DNA of 64,000 nucleotides. Source: Streptacidiphilus sp. ASG 303. Lineage in GTDB: Bacteria; Actinomycetota; Actinomycetes; Streptomycetales; Streptomycetaceae. Positions 48,699 to 57,207 of the stretch are shown piece after piece. The position numbers were made by a program, and so were the translations under genes. Numbering within the stretch: position 1 is the stretch's first letter; the number at the start of each line of letters is the position of its first letter. Where the stretch lies: assembly GCF_020991365.1 (NCBI RefSeq), contig NZ_JAJLRA010000014.1, positions 62,001 through 126,000 on the forward strand, written 5' to 3'. Below the pieces are notes generated by a model. That model was not told where the DNA came from. It saw only the letters and a list, made by a program, of their open reading frames with translations, and ran no database searches.

Positions 48699-51600
48699 CC
48701 TGCGTCTCCTTCGTACGGCCGGTCGGGTGCGGAGCGGCGGGCGGGCGAGGGGCGGCCGGTGCCGCGGGCCCAGCCGCTCTGGAAGGCGGACATGGCCGCG
48801 CGGGCCTGCTCCGGGGTGCGTCCGGCGGGGGCGGGCCGACGGCCCGCCACGGGCGCCGGTGCCTCCCGCAGTTGAGGGGCGATACTAGCCTGCCGGACCC
48901 GCCGCGGCAGCCCTGTCGAGGCACCGGCTGCGGGGGCACCGCCTGGGGTCGCGGCGGCGGTTGCGGGGGCGGTCGCGGCAGGGGCTGCGCCGGGGGTCCC
49001 GGCGGGAATCCCGCCCGGGGTGGCGTCCGGTGGTCCGGCGGGGGCCGCCGGGGACCCGGGCGGACCGCCGTCGGCGGCCCGGAAGGGGACGGGGCGCAGC
49101 ACCCCGGGGCTGCGGCCGTCGGCACCGAACGGGCGCAGCACGCCGGTCTGCCGGGGCAGCGGCCGGGGTCCCTGGGCGGGGCGGCGGGGCGGGGGCGTCC
49201 GCCCGGAGTCACCGGCGGCGGGGCGCGGCGCGGCGGCCGCGGGCCGGAGGGGCAGGGGCTGCCCGGGGGCGTGCGGGCCGTGCGGTCCGGACGGGGCCGG
49301 ACCGGAGGGGGGCGGGCCGGACGGGAGCGGGCCGGGCCCCGCGGCGCCGGGTGCGGCCGGCTGCGGAACGGGCTCCCCGTGCGCGGCGGGCCCGTGCGCC
49401 GGCTCCCCGTGCGCGGGCGCCGCGTCAGGGGTCTGCCCGTGGGCCGGCCGCTCGTGGGCCGGCCGCTCGTGCGCGGCGGGCCCGGCGGGGCCCGGGACGG
49501 CGGGGCGGACCGGTCCGGGCGGGGCGGACGGGACGGGGACCGGCCCCGCGGGAGCGGCACCGGGGCCGGCGGGCCGGACGGCGCCGCCGGGGGCGGGGCG
49601 GACGCCCGGACGCGCCCCGCCGGACCGGGCCGGACCGGCCGCGGCCTGCTCCAGCAGCGCCGTCGGCAGCAGCACCACGGCCGTGGTCCCCCCGTAGGCG
49701 GAGGGCCGCAGCGACACCTTGACCTGGTGCCGGCGGGCCAGGCGGCTGACCACGTAGAGGCCCAGCCGGTCGCTGTCGAAGAGGTCGAGCTGTTCGGCGG
49801 CCGCGATACGGCGGTTGGCGTCCGCCATGGCCTCGGCGCCCATGCCGAGTCCGCGGTCCTCGACCTCCAGGACGTAGCCGTTGCCGACCTGCTCGCCGCG
49901 GACGTGGACCCGCGTGTGCGGGGGTGAGAAGGCGGTGGCGTTCTCCACCAGTTCGGCGACGAGGTGGGTGAGGTCGGCGACCGCGGACCCGGCGACGGCG
50001 GCGTGCGGCATGCGGTGCACCTCGACCCGGGCGTAGTCCTCGACCTCGGAGACCGCCGCGCGGACGACGTCGAGCATCGGGACCGGCTTGCGCCAGGCGC
50101 GGCCGGGGGCGGCGCCGGAGAGGATGATCAGGCCCTCGGCGTGGCGCCGCATGCGGGTCGTCAGGTGGTCGAGGCGGAAGAGGTCGGCGAGCTCCGCCGG
50201 GTCCTCGGTGCGGCGCTCCATGGCGTCCAGCAGGGTGAGCTGACGGTGCACCAGGACCTGGCTGCGGCGAGCGAGGTTGACGAAGACGCCCGAGACGCCC
50301 GACAGGACCTCGGCGCGCTCGACGGCGGCCTTGAGGGCGGCCCGGTGCACGGTCTCCAGGGCGCCGGCGACCTGGGCGATCTCGTCGTCGCCGCGGCCCG
50401 CGGAGAGCGGCGCCTCGGCCTCGACGTCGATCTCCTCCCCGGCCAGCAGCCGCCGCATGGCGGCCGGCAGGCGGCGGCCCGCCAGGTCCAGGGCGGAGTT
50501 GCGCAGGCCGACGAGCTCGCCGACCAGGGCCCGCCCCACCTGCACGGAGATCAGCAGCGACGCGAGGACGGCGACCAGGCCGAGGGCGACGGCCGCGCCG
50601 GACCGGGTGAACACGCCCATCACGTACGGGTCGGCACGGCCCGCGGCGGCCCGTCCGGCCTGCTCCTCCACCGCGCGCACGGTCCGGGCGGCGGTCCCCG
50701 CGGCGGCGTCCCACCGGGCGGCCGGGGCGGCGCCGGCGGCGGCCCGTCCGGCGGGCGCGGCGGCGACGGCGTCCTCCAGGGACGCGAGGGCCTTCCACTC
50801 CGCGGAGTCGGCGACGGCCTGCCAGGCGGAGCGGTCGGCGGGGCGGAGGTCGGCGGCGGACTGCAGGTAGAGGTCGCGGCGGGTGTGGGCGGCCCCGGTG
50901 AACTCCCGCTGCTCGGCGGCCGGGAGGCGGCCCGAGGTGTGGGCGGCGCCCAGCAGGGCGTCCTCGCGGGCGAGCATCTCGCGGCCGCGGGAGAACTCCA
51001 GCAGCACCCGAGCGTCGGAGGCCGCGTCGTGGTCCTGGAGGCCCGTCAGGGAGCCGGTGACGGCGAAGGCGCCGTCCACGGCGTCGCCGTACGCACGGTA
51101 GGCGGCGGGCCAGTCGAGCCGCCGTGACTCGACGCCCCGGCGGACCGCGGCCAGGCCCCGGAGCCGGGTGACGAGGGCGGAGACCCGGGCGCCGGCGTCC
51201 GCACCGAGCCCGGCGGCGTCGGCGCTGGTGTAGTCGCGACCGAGGTCCAGCGGGGCGGCGGCGCGATCGGTGGCCGCGGCCCGGCCGCGGAGGACGGCAC
51301 GGGCGGCGGGGGTGGGCGCGGCCAGGTAGCGGCCCGCCGCGGCGCGTTCGGCCTGGAGCGCGGTGACGGTGTCCTCGACGGGGTCGAGGAGGGTGCGGTG
51401 GACCTCCTTGAGCCGCAGCAGGTCCCAGACGTCCTGCGCGGTGCTGACGGTGGCGAAGGCCCACAGGGCCATCAGCGAGACCACCGGGACCATCAGCAGG
51501 GCGACCGTCTTCGCGCGGACGGAGCGGGGGCGCAGGGAGCGGAGGAGGGGGCGCGGCGCCCGCGGGGCGGCGGCCCGCACCGGCCGGGGCGGGGGCGCGG

Positions 51601-51856
51601 TCCCGGCCGGTGCGGTGTCCCGGGGGGCGGACCGTTCGCGGGCGGGGCGGTCCTGTGCGGACTGCTGGTGTGCGGGCCGCTCGTGGGCCGCCGGCCGCTC
51701 CTCCGCCGCGCGCGGGCCGGCGTGGGCGCCGCGGCGGTGGGTGCGGGCGGCCCTCCGGGGGCCCTCGTGGCGGGCGGGCGCGCCGGTGTCGGGGGCCGGC
51801 GCGCCGGCGCGCGGGGCGTCCGGGGAGCCGCCTGGCGGCCTGCGGGGAAGTCGCAT
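48695..51856 (-). CDS. cvnA: conservon sensor kinase-like protein CvnA
   Basis: The 1053-residue protein has an N-terminal low-complexity cytoplasmic part (about 1-110), one membrane helix, a nitrate/nitrite-sensor-like extracytoplasmic domain (about 140-410), a second helix at about 415-440, HAMP-like RNSALDLAGRRLP, and a histidine-kinase ATPase domain (N box VAELVENATAFSPP, DRGLGMG). The final ~330 residues are a Pro/Gly/Ala-rich tail. It is longer than most CvnA proteins because of these disordered ends. It starts the cvnABCD operon, 83 bases after the MHYT gene. Confidence 0.92.
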   Translation of the reverse strand: MRLPRRPPGGSPDAPRAGAPAPDTGAPARHEGPRRAARTHRRGAHAGPRAAEERPAAHERPAHQQSAQDRPARERSAPRDTAPAGTAPPPRPVRAAAPRAPRPLLRSLRPRSVRAKTVALLMVPVVSLMALWAFATVSTAQDVWDLLRLKEVHRTLLDPVEDTVTALQAERAAAGRYLAAPTPAARAVLRGRAAATDRAAAPLDLGRDYTSADAAGLGADAGARVSALVTRLRGLAAVRRGVESRRLDWPAAYRAYGDAVDGAFAVTGSLTGLQDHDAASDARVLLEFSRGREMLAREDALLGAAHTSGRLPAAEQREFTGAAHTRRDLYLQSAADLRPADRSAWQAVADSAEWKALASLEDAVAAAPAGRAAAGAAPAARWDAAAGTAARTVRAVEEQAGRAAAGRADPYVMGVFTRSGAAVALGLVAVLASLLISVQVGRALVGELVGLRNSALDLAGRRLPAAMRRLLAGEEIDVEAEAPLSAGRGDDEIAQVAGALETVHRAALKAAVERAEVLSGVSGVFVNLARRSQVLVHRQLTLLDAMERRTEDPAELADLFRLDHLTTRMRRHAEGLIILSGAAPGRAWRKPVPMLDVVRAAVSEVEDYARVEVHRMPHAAVAGSAVADLTHLVAELVENATAFSPPHTRVHVRGEQVGNGYVLEVEDRGLGMGAEAMADANRRIAAAEQLDLFDSDRLGLYVVSRLARRHQVKVSLRPSAYGGTTAVVLLPTALLEQAAAGPARSGGARPGVRPAPGGAVRPAGPGAAPAGPVPVPSAPPGPVRPAVPGPAGPAAHERPAHERPAHGQTPDAAPAHGEPAHGPAAHGEPVPQPAAPGAAGPGPLPSGPPPSGPAPSGPHGPHAPGQPLPLRPAAAAPRPAAGDSGRTPPPRRPAQGPRPLPRQTGVLRPFGADGRSPGVLRPVPFRAADGGPPGSPAAPAGPPDATPGGIPAGTPGAAPAATAPATAAATPGGAPAAGASTGLPRRVRQASIAPQLREAPAPVAGRRPAPAGRTPEQARAAMSAFQSGWARGTGRPSPARRSAPDRPYEGDAG

Positions 51857-51938
51857 GGGTTCCTCGATCCCGTGTGCGGTGGTCCTGCCGGGGGGCGGGG
51901 AGGGGCGGTGGTGCGGGGAGGGGCGGAGCGGGGACCGC

Positions 51939-52715
51939 TCAGACGGAGGCCGGGTCGCCGCGCAGCCCGTCCGCCGACGCGTACGCGGCCCGCTCCCGCG
52001 CGGTGGGCGAGAGCGCGACGAAGGCCGAGGTCAGGAAGAGGAACGAGCCGAGGCCGACCGCCAGCGGGAAGATGAACTGCATGGCGGTGGCGCCGCCCAG
52101 GGCGGCCCGCGCGGGGTCCATCCGGATGTGGACGGCCGCCATGCCGGTGTAGTGCATGCTGCTCACCGCGACGCCCATGACGAGCGAGGCGCCCGCCGCC
52201 GCGGCGCCGCCCCGGACGGTGAGGGCGGCCCACAGGGCGGCGGTGGCGGCGACGACCGCGATCAGCACCGAGAGCACCACCAGCGGCGGGTCGTAGCCGA
52301 CGGAGCCGTGCAGCCGCAGCGCCGCCATCCCGAGGTAGTGCATGCAGGCGACACCGACGCCGGTGGTGAGGCCCCCGACCGCCAGCGACCGGCTGCGGTG
52401 GCGCCCGTACCCCACGGCGAACACGCCGAGGCCCGTCACCAGCATCGCCACCACCAGGCTGAGCACGGTCAGCGGCACGTCGTACCGCAGTTCGGTGCCG
52501 GAGACGCTGAAGCCCAGCATGGCGACGAAGTGCATGGTCCAGATGCCGGAGCCGATCGCCACGGCGCCGGTGACCAGCCAGTTGCGGCGCGCGCTGCCCG
52601 TGGCGGCCAGGGCCCGCACGGTGCAGCGCAGGCCGAGCGCCGAGCCGACGCACGCCATGACGTACGAGATCACGGGGGTCAGCCAGCCGAAGCTGAAGTG
52701 GTTCATGTCGCCCAT
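51939..52715 (-). CDS. MHYT-domain membrane protein
   Basis: The 258-residue integral membrane protein has three MHYT-type motifs: MHFVAMLGF, MHYLGMAAL and MHYTGMAAV, about 60-80 residues apart, and seven helices. MHYT domains are thought to bind copper and sense oxygen, CO or NO, but this copy has no attached signalling domain. GAGGGAGG stands before the ATG at 52715. It precedes cvnA in the same direction, which suggests co-transcription with the conservon. Co-function is inferred. Confidence 0.9.
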   Translation of the reverse strand: MGDMNHFSFGWLTPVISYVMACVGSALGLRCTVRALAATGSARRNWLVTGAVAIGSGIWTMHFVAMLGFSVSGTELRYDVPLTVLSLVVAMLVTGLGVFAVGYGRHRSRSLAVGGLTTGVGVACMHYLGMAALRLHGSVGYDPPLVVLSVLIAVVAATAALWAALTVRGGAAAAGASLVMGVAVSSMHYTGMAAVHIRMDPARAALGGATAMQFIFPLAVGLGSFLFLTSAFVALSPTARERAAYASADGLRGDPASV

Positions 52716-52846
52716 GGGGCCTCCCTCACTCACCGGGTGGCGGGGACGCTACTCACCGTCCCGGTTCCGTTACGGGAGGTTCCGGAAAGTGGGCCCCGGT
52801 CGGCGCGGGTTGTGCTCGAATGGACGGGTCCTGCGCGAACGGGCGA

Positions 52847-52868
52847 CCCTGCGGCGTACGCCGCAGGG
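52847..52868. terminator. 22-bp perfect palindrome CCCTGCGGCG-TA-CGCCGCAGGG
   Basis: Ten-base perfect arms flank TA. It could be a terminator for the LPMO transcript running leftward, or an operator for the MHYT gene 130 bases away. The choice is open. Confidence 0.5.
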
Positions 52869-53212
52869 GTGATGCGGCACCCGCCGCCGTGACGCGGCCG
52901 GGCACTCCCCCGGCACGGCTCCCGTCCTGCGCACGGCGCCCGCCCTGCGCGCGGCGCCCGCCCGCGGTACCGCCGGGCACGTGCCGGGGCACCGCGCCTG
53001 TTCGAGGGACGCGCCCGGGCGGCAGCGCTGCCGGGCAGGACGCCCCGGCCGGGTGCGCTGCGGGCCGGACCGGACTCCGCGGACGGAATCCGCGGACCGC
53101 CGGCGCGGGGAGGGGCCGCGGTCCACGGTCCCCGGCGGGCACGCCCGCGCCGGAGCCGGACGGCAGGGCTGTGCGGCGGCAGTCGGGCAGTCGGGCACGA
53201 CGGTCGGGACCA

Positions 53213-53270
53213 CCGATCGGGACGGGCCGCCGATCGGGACGGGCCGCCGGTCGGGCCGCCGGTCGGGCCG
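53213..53270. repeat. tandem repeats after the LPMO gene
   Basis: CCGATCGGGACGGGCCG (17 bp) occurs twice in a row, followed by CCGGTCGGGCCG (12 bp) twice. They lie just past the LPMO stop codon. Confidence 0.75.
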
Positions 53271-53282
53271 CGTGACGGCGGA

Positions 53283-54299
53283 TCAGGCGGCGTGACGGCG
53301 GGGGCGCCTGCCGGAGCGGCCGCGGCGGCGCCGTGCACCGAGGACGGCGGCGACCGCGGCGAGCAGGACGGCGGCCGCACCTCCGACGGCCAGGGGCGCT
53401 CCCCCGGAGGTCGGGGCGGTGGCGGCGGCGGGCGCGGCCTGCGGATCCGCGGAGGGCCCGCCGGCCCCGGAGGGCGCCGGGGACCCGGCCGCCGCGGGGG
53501 CGGAGGTGCGGCCGGCGGACGGCGGCGGGGCGGGGGCCGCCGGGGAGGCGGGGACCGCCGGAGAAGCGGGGCCTGCCGGGACCGCCGTGGAGGCGGTGGA
53601 CGCGCGGCTCCCCGGGGTGGCGTGCGTCCGGGCGGCGGGGGCGGCGGCCCGGGAGGCCCGGAGGACAACGTCGGAGCAGGAGTAGTAGGTGTCCGGCGTG
53701 CTGGTGGTCTGCCAGACGGTGTAGACCAGGTGCCGCCCCGTCCGGTCCTGCGGCACGCGGCCGGTCATCACGTACGCGCCGTCGCGTACCGGCGGGTCGG
53801 CGGCCTGGAGGAACGGCTGCGCGTCCAGGTCGGACCAGCGCAGCGGCCGGGCCGGGTCCCAGCCGTCCCGGGTGAGGTAGAGCCGGAAGACGCCCTGGTG
53901 CGGGATGGTGGTGCGGTAACGGAAGGTGAAGGTCGCGCCGGACGTCAAGGGTGCGGCGGGCCAGTCGGCGCGGGCCAGGTCGAGGCCGTGGTAGGCCGGG
54001 ATGCCGCCGCTGCACAGCCGGCCGTCCGGGATCAGCTGCCGGTCGCGGCCCGCCACCCCGGCGACGCGGAGATCGTCCCACCGCCGGACGGCGCCCGGGT
54101 CGCTCGCGGCCACCGCGGCGGCGCAGGCCGGGGAGGCCGCGGCGGCGGCGCCCTCCGGGCCGCACTCCACGGTCCTGCTCGGCGGGTCGGCCATGGCGCC
54201 GTGCGCGGCCGCGGGGCCCGCCGCCGCCCAGCCGAGCAGGACCGCTGCGACGCCGGCGAGTGCTCCTGTCGTCCTCCGACGCACCGCCACCGGGCGCAC
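53283..54299 (-). CDS. AA10-type lytic polysaccharide monooxygenase with C-terminal membrane anchor
   Basis: The 338-residue protein has a signal peptide ending just before His33, the first copper ligand (mature N-terminus HGAMADPPSR). The second His is His134 in IPHQGVFRLYLT. The axial-position motif is TYYSCSDVV. Paired Cys and RWDDLRVAGVAGRDRQLIPDG match the chitin/cellulose-active AA10 family of Streptomyces. After the catalytic domain (to about 225) come a Pro/Ser/Ala linker, a hydrophobic segment near 300-320 and a basic tail. There is no carbohydrate-binding module. It would act at the cell surface on chitin or cellulose by copper-dependent oxidation. Alternative GTG starts lie nearby. 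Confidence 0.88.
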   Translation of the reverse strand: MRPVAVRRRTTGALAGVAAVLLGWAAAGPAAAHGAMADPPSRTVECGPEGAAAAASPACAAAVAASDPGAVRRWDDLRVAGVAGRDRQLIPDGRLCSGGIPAYHGLDLARADWPAAPLTSGATFTFRYRTTIPHQGVFRLYLTRDGWDPARPLRWSDLDAQPFLQAADPPVRDGAYVMTGRVPQDRTGRHLVYTVWQTTSTPDTYYSCSDVVLRASRAAAPAARTHATPGSRASTASTAVPAGPASPAVPASPAAPAPPPSAGRTSAPAAAGSPAPSGAGGPSADPQAAPAAATAPTSGGAPLAVGGAAAVLLAAVAAVLGARRRRGRSGRRPRRHAA

Positions 54300-54536
54300 C
54301 GCCTTCCGTCCGCCGCCCGCCTGCGCGGGCGGGTCCGGGCCGGACCGCTGCGGACCGGCCGGGGCCGGGCCCGGGCGGCGGCGCGGTTGCGGTGCGCCGC
54401 CGCCCGGCGACCACCGCCCCTCTGTACGCGGGGCGGCGCCGGAGGGTTCACGGGTCTCCCGGTCGGGACGGCCGGGGAGAGGGGCAGGAGGCGGAGGGGC
54501 GGGGGCCGGACCGGGCGGCGGGGCGGCGGGGCGGCG

Positions 54537-55811
54537 TCACCCGGGCGGCCGGCCGGCGAGGTTGCGGGCGATGTCGAAGGTGAGGCGGTGCCAGGGGCGG
54601 CGCGGGTCGCGGCCGGTGAGCTCGCGGATGCGGCGCAGCCGGTAGCGGAGGGTCTGCGGGTGGAGGTGGAGCGCCTCGGCTGCGGCGGTGGCGGACCCGG
54701 TGTCGAGGTAGGCGTCGAGGGCCTCGGCGAGGTGGCGCCGGTCCGGGCGCAGCAGCGGGCCGAGGACGGCCCGGGCCACGCGGTCGGGTGCGGCGCCGGG
54801 GCGCGCCGCCAGCAGGGCCAGGACGTGGGCGTCGGCGTCCCCGAGCAGGGGGGTGGCGCCGTAGGCGTGGGCTGGGGCGGTGTCGAGGGCGTCGGCGGCG
54901 AGCCGGTACGCCGCGGGGATGCCCTCGGCGGGTTCGCCGGTGACGGCGCAGCCGCGCCAGTGGAGGGCGGCGAGCGCGTCGGGGAGCGCGCCGGCGGCCT
55001 CGGCGGGGAGCAGGAGGACCGCGCGGGGGCCGCGGGCGGTGACCAGGACGGAGCAGGCGTCGGGGGTCTGCCCGGCGGCGGGCGCCTCGGCGGGCGCGAC
55101 GGTGATCGCGTCGGCGAGGGCGGCTGCCGCGGCGGCGGCCGCCGCCTCCGGCGCGACGGCCCCACGGACGGGGCCGGGGCCGCCGGTTCGGGATCCGCCG
55201 GGGTCGGGTCCGCCGGGGTCGGGTTCGGCGACGAGGAGGCGGTACGGGTCGGGGAGCCGCACGCCGAGCCGGGCGGTGCGGTCGGCGACGGCGCCGGCCG
55301 AGGCGTGGCGGCCGGTGACGAGGTCGTCGAGGAGGTCGCGCAGGGCCCGGTTGCGGTCGCCGGAGAGCCGTTCGGCGGCGGCGGTGTAGCCCGCGTACAG
55401 GGACTCCGAGAGGGAGTCGAGGGCGGTGAGCCACAGCCGGGCGAGGGCGAAGACGTCGTCCGGCTCCAGCAGGCCGGCGGTGCGCGCGGACAGGTGCTCC
55501 AGCAGGGCGGTGGCGGCGACCCGGTAGGCGCGGAGCACGGCGGGCAGGGGGCGCCCGTCCGCGGCGCGGGCCGCACCGATGCCGCGGAACCGGGCGAGGT
55601 CGGCGGTCGTGAAGCAGCCGCCGTCGACCCAGAGTTCGAGGCTGCGGGCGAGGACCCAGGCCGCGATGGCCCGCACCTCGGGCAGCCTGCTGCCGTCCAG
55701 GGCCCGGTAGGCGGGCACCTGGGAGCGGACGGCGCCGACCAGGGCCTCCACCAGCGGGCCGGGGTCGGCCATGACCTCGCGCCGGACCCGTCCGCGCGCC
55801 TCGTGCCCCAT
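54537..55811 (-). CDS. PucR/CdaR-type transcriptional regulator
   Basis: The 424-residue protein ends with the PucR-type HTH: YLDTGSATAAAEALHLHPQTLRYRLRRIRELTGRDP, after a GGDEF-like middle domain and an N-terminal helical RsbT-like part. Such proteins respond to small metabolites such as purines or organic acids. GGGGAGGG precedes the ATG at 55811. It faces the DUF962 gene across a TTGTCA dyad, so that gene is a likely target. Activation or repression is unknown. Confidence 0.88.
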   Translation of the reverse strand: MGHEARGRVRREVMADPGPLVEALVGAVRSQVPAYRALDGSRLPEVRAIAAWVLARSLELWVDGGCFTTADLARFRGIGAARAADGRPLPAVLRAYRVAATALLEHLSARTAGLLEPDDVFALARLWLTALDSLSESLYAGYTAAAERLSGDRNRALRDLLDDLVTGRHASAGAVADRTARLGVRLPDPYRLLVAEPDPGGPDPGGSRTGGPGPVRGAVAPEAAAAAAAAALADAITVAPAEAPAAGQTPDACSVLVTARGPRAVLLLPAEAAGALPDALAALHWRGCAVTGEPAEGIPAAYRLAADALDTAPAHAYGATPLLGDADAHVLALLAARPGAAPDRVARAVLGPLLRPDRRHLAEALDAYLDTGSATAAAEALHLHPQTLRYRLRRIRELTGRDPRRPWHRLTFDIARNLAGRPPG

Positions 55812-55848
55812 GCGGGCCCTCCCCGCCGGGCACCCCGGGGCGCCCGGC

Positions 55849-55909
55849 TTGTCACCGGCTGACAACACGGTCCTCGCGTCGTGCGCAGGGACGTTGTCGG
55901 GGATTGTCA
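55849..55909. promoter_or_regulatory. TTGTCA-N5-TGACAA dyad plus TTGTC repeats, PucR operator candidate
   Basis: A perfect dyad TTGTCA-CCGGC-TGACAA (55849-55865) is followed by TTGTC at 55894 and TTGTCA at 55904, 10 bases apart, all in the gap between pucR and the DUF962 gene. The repeated half-site suits a dimeric or oligomeric regulator. Confidence 0.65.
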
Positions 55910-55967
55910 CCCGCGCCAGTATGCGGCGGGAAGACCCCCCTGCCGACCCCTACCGGAAGGAGCACCC

Positions 55968-56324
55968 GTGGCAACCGTCGACGTGGAGCCCGAGGTCCCG
56001 CCGCGCGAGGCGCCGTTCGCGGAGAAGATGGAGTACTACCGGTCGCAGCACACCAGCCGGGGCATCCGGATGACGCACCTGGTGGGCATCCCGGGCGTGG
56101 CGGTGTCGCTGCCGCTGCTGTTCGCCCGGCCGAAGGTGGGCGTCCCCCTGTTCGCGGCGAGCTGGGCGCTGCAGGTCGCCGGGCACAAGCTGTTCGAGAA
56201 GAACAACCCGGCGCTGACCAAGGGGTTCGTCTCCTTCCAGCTGTGCGGGCTGGCCTTCTGGTGCGAGGAGGTCGGCGAGCTGATCGCCGGCCGCGGCATC
56301 GGCGGCGGCCCCTCGAAGCACTGA
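55968..56324 (+). CDS. DUF962 (Mpo1-like) membrane protein
   Basis: The 118-residue protein has FAEKMEYYRSQHTSRGIRMTHLVGIPGVAVSLPLLF, then two or three hydrophobic helices and ALQVAGHKLFEKNNPALTKGF. The His residues at the motifs YRSQH, THLVGIP and GHKLFEKNNPA are the metal-binding pattern of the Mpo1/YGL010w family, fatty acid alpha-dioxygenase relatives in yeast. The GTG at 55968 has GGAAGGAG before it. The bacterial role is unknown; a lipid oxygenase role is only a hypothesis. It is divergent from pucR. Confidence 0.8.
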   Translation: MATVDVEPEVPPREAPFAEKMEYYRSQHTSRGIRMTHLVGIPGVAVSLPLLFARPKVGVPLFAASWALQVAGHKLFEKNNPALTKGFVSFQLCGLAFWCEEVGELIAGRGIGGGPSKH

Positions 56325-56344
56325 CGGCCGGACCGGCCGCTCCT

Positions 56345-56367
56345 GCCCGCTCCGGGCGGGAGCGGGC
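56345..56367 (+). terminator. hairpin after the DUF962 gene
   Basis: GCCCGCTCC and GGAGCGGGC form perfect 9-bp arms around a GGGCG loop, about 20 bases after the stop. Confidence 0.6.
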
Positions 56368-56447
56368 GTCGGCGGTCCGGGGCTCGCGGTCGGGTGCTCG
56401 GCGTCCGGCGTCCGGCGTCCCGGGTTCGGCCGGGTGGTGCCCGGGGG

Positions 56448-56478
56448 TTGACCTCAAGGGAGCTTGAGGTCCTACGGT
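56448..56478 (+). promoter_or_regulatory. MerR/SoxR-type promoter with 19-bp spacer
   Basis: The -35 TTGACC (56448-56453) and -10 TACGGT (56473-56478) are separated by 19 bp, the extended spacing of MerR-activated promoters. The spacer holds the perfect dyad ACCTCAAG-GGAG-CTTGAGGT (56451-56470). This matches the known SoxR box CCTCAAG-N4-CTTGAGG. It drives the VOC gene at 56518. Confidence 0.85.
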
Positions 56479-56517
56479 CGGACCGTCCCGCGACGGCGCG
56501 AACCGAGGAGACCCGCC

Positions 56518-56991
56518 ATGAGCAGCCACGTCGTTCCCGACCGCTACCGCTACGCGGCGGTTCCCCACGTCATGGTCGACGACGCGGACGCCGCGCTCGG
56601 CTTCTACCGGGAGGCGTTCGGCGCCAGGGAGCTGTTCCGCGTCCCAGGTCCGGAGGGCGGCGTCATGCACGCGGAGTTCGCCGTCGGGGAGTCGGTCGTC
56701 ATGGTCGGCGACGCGGGGGGAGTCCTCACGACGCCGAGCGCCGGGGGCGGTCCGTCGGTGGGCCTGCATGTGTTCGTCGAGGACGTCGACGCCCTCTGCC
56801 GGCGGGCCGTGGGCGCAGGGGCGGAGCAGCTGCAGCCGCCGACGGACATGTTCCACGGCGACCGGACGGCGATCCTCCGCGACCCGTCCGGACACGTCTG
56901 GATCTTCCTGACCCACCAGGAGGACCCGTCGGCGGAGGAGGTCCTCCGGCGCGCCGCCGGACTCCCGTCCGGAACCGGGCACCACGCCTGA
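56518..56991 (+). CDS. VOC (glyoxalase/bleomycin-resistance fold) protein
   Basis: The 157-residue protein shows the VOC repeats: YAAVPHVMVDDADAALGFYREAFGARELFRVPGPEGG, then GLHVFVEDVDALCRRAVGAGAEQLQPPTDMFHGDRTAILRDPSGHVWIFLTHQED. His and Glu positions for a metal are present in part. The family covers dioxygenases, glyoxalases and antibiotic-binding proteins. AGGAG lies in front of the ATG. The SoxR-type box makes it likely that it responds to redox-active compounds. No soxR gene is in the window. Confidence 0.88.
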   Translation: MSSHVVPDRYRYAAVPHVMVDDADAALGFYREAFGARELFRVPGPEGGVMHAEFAVGESVVMVGDAGGVLTTPSAGGGPSVGLHVFVEDVDALCRRAVGAGAEQLQPPTDMFHGDRTAILRDPSGHVWIFLTHQEDPSAEEVLRRAAGLPSGTGHHA

Positions 56992-57195
56992 CCCGGCCTG
57001 GGGACCGCCGGTACAGCCGCCGTCGCCGGGATCGGCCTCCGGGTGACCGCCCCGCCGTGAATCCCACGCCCGATCAGGCCGCCCGGCGGGCTGTCCGCCG
57101 GGCTCCGGGCCGACGGCATCCGGCTCGGGCTCCTCGCCGCCCCGCCCGACGGCCTCCACGGCCCCGACGCGGCCCCGGGCCGGGTCCGCCCGTGG

Positions 57196-57201
57196 CACAG
57201 T
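57196..57201 (+). promoter_or_regulatory. -10-like CACAGT, leaderless
   Basis: CACAGT ends 6 bases before the GTG at 57208 and no ribosome site is visible. Confidence 0.35.
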
Positions 57202-57207
57202 GGGCCC

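Larger units (their letters stand above)
52716..53282. other. long gene-poor region between MHYT and LPMO genes
   Basis: This 567-base stretch has no reading frame with domain-like composition; the open frames are Arg/Pro/Gly-rich shadows. It holds a 22-bp perfect palindrome at 52847 and GC-rich direct repeats at 53213-53270. It probably contains the MHYT promoter on its left and the 3' end of the LPMO transcript on the right. Confidence 0.5.

Noticed and set aside
52820-53275. Plus-strand ORF of 151 codons before the LPMO gene
   Set aside because: Arg/Gly/Pro-rich without structure, and no ribosome site. It overlaps tandem repeats.
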